A DNA stretch of 64,000 bases from Sympetrum striolatum (lineage: Eukaryota; Arthropoda; Insecta; Odonata; Libellulidae): positions 71,118,841 to 71,182,840 of the forward strand of contig OX388349.1 of NCBI GenBank assembly GCA_947579665.1. Reading direction: 5' to 3'. Positions 60,881 through 64,000 of this stretch are shown here, piece by piece. How positions within the stretch are numbered: position 1 is the first letter of the stretch; every line of letters starts with the position of its first letter. The notes beneath the pieces are model-generated. The model was not told where the DNA came from. It made no database searches and saw only the letters and a program-made list of their open reading frames with translations. Made by a program: the position numbers and the translations under genes.

Positions 60881-63800
60881 CATAAATACTCCAGATTCAG
60901 ATCTATTCCTGCTGCCATGATTTAGTGAATGCAACATTTATTTTGTCTTTTGATACAGATTGAATAAAACTGGTAATATAAAATACAGTATGTAATATTC
61001 TGGCGCAGAATGAATAAATCAAACTCTTTCATGTAATTTATCTCATACGAATTGTTTCTGGGTGTCATAACATGATATCTACAAAGGTATGACTGATGTT
61101 GAACGATAGTATTCATTATGGTTACTCGATATTCTCAATGTAGCTCCATAAAGGATGCTCTTCGAGAAATATCATTCTTAGACCAGACATTAGTAAGATG
61201 TGAGTCACATTGTCTTGCACTTTTATTTCCAGCTCAATGCATTCTGGCTCAAAGAAGGAAAAAAGGACAAACTATTTTAATCTCCTTTTGCCTAGTAAAC
61301 CTCATCCCCTCTCCATAAAATTCGGTGGCTAATGATAAAGGGTTTCAGATTATAACTAGCCTACATAACAGCATACAGACAAAAAGACTGGGAAGGGGAC
61401 ATTTTACCAACATCATCCACCATATTCCCCTTCTGAATGCTTGTTAACGAGGAAAAAGGACGATGTTTCGCAATAATAGCCGGCATTTTTCGGAAGAATA
61501 TCCAATTAGATTCCGAAAACACGGAAAACGCGAGATTTATTCTTTTTGGGAAGAAAGAGAACACGGGGGAAATGAGTCGTTTTATGCGTTCCTGGGAACT
61601 CGCGGGAACAAAGGGGAATTTGATCTCGGTCCTCTTCATTTACGAGGAAATCTCGCAACGAGATTCCGCGAGACAAAAAGCAAAACCGGGTAAGAATAAG
61701 GTCGCGGAGAAAGAATGATGCACAGAATGGAAAATAAGACAACATTTGCGGACAAAGGAAGCGAGGATGAATAACGGGAGGCGATGAATACGGCAGCGGG
61801 AAAGAAACTCGGGAGTCTGAAAATAACGCTGAGGATGAGAAAAGGGAAGATCGATAAGAAAGGCGAAAAAGGGACGAGCTATATTAAGATACGAAGGAGA
61901 GATGAAAAGGACAATTGTCGAGAAGGAGAGGAATGGAGGAATGAAAACACAATTACACAGGAAAGGAGAAAAGGGAATTGAAGGGGTTCAGAAAGAGTTC
62001 ATTTAATTATGAATCTCGGACTCTATTATCTCGTAATCTAAAATTATACGTACAAAAACTCTGCTGTACAATGCTGGCCACAAAAATATATGAAGTTGTC
62101 GAAGAAAGCGAACAGAAAATGCTAAAAAGTTTAATTGCACCCAGGCTTCGCTTTAGACAGCGGTCACCGAGGAGAAATGAGTTGTGTGGCCGCCATGGGC
62201 ATAGTTAAAAGTATTCACTAAACATTATTCTTTCTAGATAATTTATTTTATCAAACTTTAAACACAAAGACTTCATGATTGAATAACATTTCTCGAGGAA
62301 AGAATTTTTGATGAATTGGAACGTTAGGACATGCTCCCACGAAAAACCCAAAGGATAAATTCAAATTTAAAAAGTCTAGCGAGACTAAATCTAACCACAA
62401 TCTTTTACTCGAAGAAATTGCTAGATAGTTAATAAGAATATTCAATATTTACGATCATCCTTTGGGAAAATTACACGCCTATATATCCGTAATTTCAGCA
62501 TTATTTCTTTGGAAATTATAGAGATTAGTATTTTCCGTATTTGAAATTCAGGACCGCAAATACGATTTTCGATACACTTTTAGTTAATAGATGGATAACT
62601 TTGAAGACTCGGAAAATGAACAATAATGAAATATTTTTATGGTTAGCAAATCTTATAAAGAAATAAATAAAGATTTTTGACGAAAATACCTAGAAATAAG
62701 TAGAATAGTGAAGAAAAATTCCTAGGGCCGCCCCCAAGTTGGCCTCGCTGAATATCTCTATTCCACTTGCGTTCGATTATTAAAAAGTAGAATAAATGAA
62801 GTAGCATGGCTTTAAAACAGGAGAGAAATAATAAGTAACGTTCAGAAAGCAAAAAAATGTGGACTAAAAGAAAATTTGTACAAAAAAATTGGATTGTTTT
62901 AGCTAAGAAGTGACGAAAGCATGCTTCCAATGTAGATTAGTAATTTATTTATCTTTGGTAACGACCGACCGCTCACAATTTTATTTGGACGTAAGTCAAA
63001 TAAGTTTAATTTTTCGGTGAAATTAAATCTTTAAGAAAAGATTGTTCTTACGCGGATTTCAGCAACTTATCCGTTTCCTAGAAATAGAATAAAAATCGAA
63101 TTGACTGAGGGCATGACTGAGACAAGTTGGTCCCCTCCTACTAACCTTTGTCATTCTAACTAAAGGAAGTAGCTATAATGAGGGAAATTTAGCAATGAAA
63201 AAAGAGAAAAGAAGGAAGAAACTTCTATGAGGGTTGGAAAAAAGCTAGGTCAAATGCTTATGACAAACTTTCCAGCGCAGGAAATTTTTTCAGAATTACA
63301 CAGCAATTAACTTCATCAAAGAAACATACGATCGACGAATTTCCAAAGTTGTCTTCCAATTAACGAATAAAACGCCGTGAAGGCTACGAATTGAAAGTCG
63401 GTAACCGACTGAATATATTTAAGTGATAAGGGATCTATAGGTAATTAGAGAACGGGATCCGGAGAAGTAAGTTCGTAGTTAACGTGAAGAATAAAAGGAA
63501 TTACGACAGCAAGATGTTTGCTGAAGTCTGTACGCTAATAAAAGCAACATTTCACAGGGTAACGCACAAGTAGCGATGAGTCTAATCACGAAAGTTGCGA
63601 TCGCCGAATACTTTTTCACCCTCTCGAGATACGGAAATTGAAATGTAACGATTACTCGGAGTAGAATGAGAAAAAGTTTTCGATAGTCTGAGCGAGATTC
63701 GGGCGGATTAAGAGCTCGAGGCTGAGAAAGTCGATATGGGGCTATCGAAAAAAAGGGCGCGATAAAAGAAGATGACGCTCGGGAAATGGAAGAGATGGCT

Positions 63801-64000
63801 CCGCTGGGAGGAGTATTAGAAGAGGAGATATAAAAAAAGCCGTAGGGAGAATCTGGAGTAAACAAGGGTACGCAAATGGAAAACAAACCGGCAAATAAAA
63901 GATTTCTCACTAAAAGTGCAATGTGCAGCGCTTGCTCTTACCATTATAGCTGATAAATTACAGCACACGGCATGTGAGGAAATAGAACGAAAATGGCAAC
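60881..64000. other. Non-coding stretch with a large purine-rich island
   Basis: No gene is recognised. 61400-61980 is purine-rich on the plus strand (K/E/R-rich plus frames of 65-93 codons, S/F/P-rich minus shadows), and a smaller island lies at 63640-63870 (minus shadow frame of 143 codons). Just upstream (minus sense) of the LINE relic, 60900-61120 shows no readable RT motif. Confidence 0.4.

Noticed and set aside
33070..61260. Shared word ATTCTGGCTCAA at 33.07 and 61.24 kb
   Set aside because: A 12-base match is expected many times by chance in 64 kb, and the flanks do not align.

Overview
This 64 kb window looks like eukaryotic, non-coding, AT-rich animal DNA. It is most probably from an arthropod, to judge by the mobile-element relics. 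I could not recognise a single complete protein-coding gene, rRNA, functional tRNA, CRISPR array or bacterial-type operon. Open frames are short (180 codons at most) and overlap in several frames. Most translate the pyrimidine-rich complement of purine-rich tracts, giving S/F/L/P-rich peptides, and I could match none to a protein family. The likeliest setting is intergenic or large-intron sequence of a genome with long introns.

What can be supported is mobile and repetitive DNA. There is a decayed 3' end of a non-LTR (LINE-type) retrotransposon on the minus strand near 60.57-60.88 kb, with a readable 'KEWNSLPAEV' block. A 77-bp mini-inverted-repeat element at 39.44-39.51 kb has perfect 28-bp termini and a TA target duplication. 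A 165-bp foldback lies at 30.55-30.72 kb. Three tRNA-like (SINE head or tRNA pseudogene) segments lie near 24.1, 53.7 and 55.9 kb, all on the minus strand. A composite repeat at 48.3-49.2 kb has a small hairpin, a long TG tract and then two tandem 317-bp units, each carrying an internal hairpin built from CCGGAA/TTCCGG. Several short microsatellites and perfect hairpins or palindromes are scattered throughout.

The base composition is mosaic. Long AT-rich stretches are interrupted every few kb by 200-800 bp segments of higher GC, CpG density and/or plus-strand purine content. Examples are 1-283, 5.04-5.46, 11.15-11.56, 14.54-15.2, 20.05-20.6, 28.38-28.74, 40.02-40.87, 52.2-52.9, 53.8-54.1, 56.1-56.3 and 61.4-62.0 kb. 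A few are where an exon or promoter could hide. The left edge (1-283) has a CpG-dense stretch, an ATG and a consensus GTAAGT donor. 11454-11549 on the minus strand is a 96-nt open segment between an acceptor-like and a donor-like site. 28.38-28.62 kb is CpG-dense with a minus-strand ATGGCGGC start. These are low-confidence candidates only.

I found no convincing new biological system here. The objects most worth a second look are the 317-bp tandem/TG composite repeat, the two foldback elements, and the small set of candidate exons or CpG-dense islands.
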